Below, in pieces: positions 63,028 to 64,000 of a stretch of DNA of 64,000 bases. A program made the translations under genes and the position numbers. The stretch is from Candidatus Bathyarchaeota archaeon (lineage in GTDB: Archaea > Thermoproteota > Bathyarchaeia > Bathyarchaeales > Bathycorpusculaceae): NCBI GenBank assembly GCA_029907545.1, contig JARYLR010000004.1:1-64000 (forward strand), read 5' to 3'. Position 1 is the first letter of the stretch, and the number at the start of each line of letters is the position of its first letter. A model generated the notes under the pieces. That model saw only the letters and a program-made list of their open reading frames with translations, searched no databases and was not told the origin of the DNA.

Positions 63028-64000
63028 TTTCCCCGTCCCTAAGTTTTGTCAAGGCGAAAAGGATCAGGAAAGGCATCGCGGCAAGAGATAAGGCGAAAAC
63101 GTGGTAGGGGCTTATTGAGTAGAGGTAGCCTCCCACGTATGATGCGATGAAAGCTGCAGCTAAGCTTAGGGTCTGGGGGATAGATACCCATAGGCCTCGT
63201 CTGTTCTCTGGGGCGGCTGTTCCTATGAACGCGTTTACAATGGCGCCAGTTACCCATGATCCGCCTAAGAGGAACGCAAAAGTCATCAACAACGGGATTT
63301 CCCAAATCCAAGCCAGCGGTGCCATCGCTAGCGTGTAGCACAGTAGGCAAAGTGCTATGGCACGGGATTTTTTTCCTCTGTCTCCCAAATATCCGATCAA
63401 AATGCCTAGCACGGTTATTCCTGCGTAATGGAATGATCCGAAGACTCCTATGTGGAATTCGCTGAGCTTGATTTCTTCGGATAGAAATGTTTGGACGAAG
63501 GGTCTGGCGATGCTTATAAAGAAGCTTGCGACCATGAAGAAGACTGCCCAAAGCAGCATCACGCGCTGCAATTGTCCTTTGTGATTTAAGGGGTTAGTTG
63601 GCTTGTTGTTGTTCGGCTCTTTTTTAGGCGGATGCTGGCTGCTTAGAAAGAAGAAGACGGCTGTTGCAACAGCGATCAGGATAGTGGAGATGTGAAATAC
63701 GGTGCGCATGCCGATAATTGTTGCCAGATATCCGCCGACTGCAGGCGCAAACACGTAGCTGAGCGAGTAGCTTGACCATACAAGGGTAATAGCAGAAGCC
63801 AATCGCCTCTTATCATTTATCGAAGTGATGATGTAGGCGTTTGCCGCGGGCACGCCGATCATCGATATTCCCGAGCAAACTGCTCCCGGGATCAGCTGCG
63901 TCCATTCGGTTGCAAGGGAATACAGAAGTGGCGAGAGGATCCACGGTGTCCAAGCGATGATGAGTATCTTCTTTCTGTCGAACTGGTCTGCTAACAAGCC
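62996..64000 (-). CDS. MFS transporter, N terminus outside window
   Basis: Ten helices seen; the frame is open to the right window edge. It opens with GLLADQFDRKK, the helix 2-3 motif A, so only helices 1-2 are missing. Repeat of motif A as GYLGDRGKKSRAI in the second half. Distinct from the MFS gene at 59527. Substrate unknown. Confidence 0.88.
   Translation of the reverse strand, partial: GLLADQFDRKKILIIAWTPWILSPLLYSLATEWTQLIPGAVCSGISMIGVPAANAYIITSINDKRRLASAITLVWSSYSLSYVFAPAVGGYLATIIGMRTVFHISTILIAVATAVFFFLSSQHPPKKEPNNNKPTNPLNHKGQLQRVMLLWAVFFMVASFFISIARPFVQTFLSEEIKLSEFHIGVFGSFHYAGITVLGILIGYLGDRGKKSRAIALCLLCYTLAMAPLAWIWEIPLLMTFAFLLGGSWVTGAIVNAFIGTAAPENRRGLWVSIPQTLSLAAAFIASYVGGYLYSISPYHVFALSLAAMPFLILFALTKLRDGETTWHVPLARA

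Noticed and set aside
1-64000. CRISPR array, insertion sequence, integrase or attachment sites
   Set aside because: None seen: no regularly spaced direct repeats, transposase frames or tRNA-adjacent integrase.

Overview
The window reads as chromosome of an uncultured archaeon of the TACK group, most likely a Bathyarchaeia-type lineage. Every informational gene is archaeal: family B DNA polymerase, topoisomerase VI A and B, type IA topoisomerase, XPD helicase, RadB, aIF5B, ABCE1, two thermosome subunits, Cgi121 and Sua5 of the t6A pathway, AglB/STT3 and CDP-archaeol synthase. TATA boxes stand about 25-30 bp before many starts, GTG and TTG starts are common, and one tRNA carries a canonical archaeal intron. 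The lineage is inferred from gene content, without a phylogeny. There is no rRNA, CRISPR array, prophage or insertion sequence that I can see.

Layout. 1-7.6 kb: 3' end of a PolB gene, a QueT-type transporter behind a structured leader, a SecB-like unknown, and a minus-strand run zinc-ribbon / gcvT / aglB / GlcNAc-1-P transferase. 7.7-16.4 kb: topA, a zinc protein and an OSTC/Ost3-like membrane protein; then carS-radB facing an RNase H-fold protein overlapped by a Clp1-like polynucleotide kinase; then nth-xpd. 16.4-21.6 kb: a proteasome-chaperone-like protein with a UbiD decarboxylase, CBS protein, sua5, thermosome. 21.7-27.5 kb: a class C beta-lactamase-type hydrolase and the histidine-degradation genes hutU, hutI and ftcD. 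27.5-31.7 kb: surface protein, phosphoribosyltransferase-cgi121, THUMP protein, Thr-type asparaginase and a 24-residue acidic microprotein. 31.7-39.3 kb: ABCE1, cytidine deaminase, topoisomerase VI B-A, aIF5B. 39.3-45.3 kb: OCD/Mu-crystallin dehydrogenase, membrane protein, MoaD-like protein, second thermosome, beta-helix surface protein, tRNA-Glu. 45.3-53.5 kb: AsnRS-like asparagine synthetase divergent from an Lrp regulator, htpX, thyX, a CofE-like ligase, ADP-forming acyl-CoA synthetase alpha subunit, CTP-type riboflavin kinase, inositol-phosphate synthase. 53.7-57.9 kb: three-gene two-component operon. 58-64 kb: TrmO, adenosine-specific kinase, two MFS transporters, LigD-type phosphoesterase, Lrp regulator, tRNA-Ala and a surface protein.

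Themes. N-glycosylation is represented by catalytic STT3, a lipid-carrier GlcNAc-1-P transferase and a probable OST accessory subunit. Three enzymes whose families use tetrahydrofolate (GcvT, FtcD, ThyX) suggest a folate C1 pool. Sua5, Cgi121 and TrmO cover making and methylating t6A in tRNA. The ThyX / CofE-like / RibK stretch is rich in flavin and deazaflavin functions.

The most novel candidate is the leader of the QueT gene: a stable hairpin, an A-rich linker and a C-run that could close an H-type pseudoknot next to the Shine-Dalgarno, the general layout of preQ1 riboswitches. No gene-free gap exceeds about 240 bp. The largest (7622-7852, 30236-30475, 53518-53743, 58466-58669) hold promoter-like elements only.
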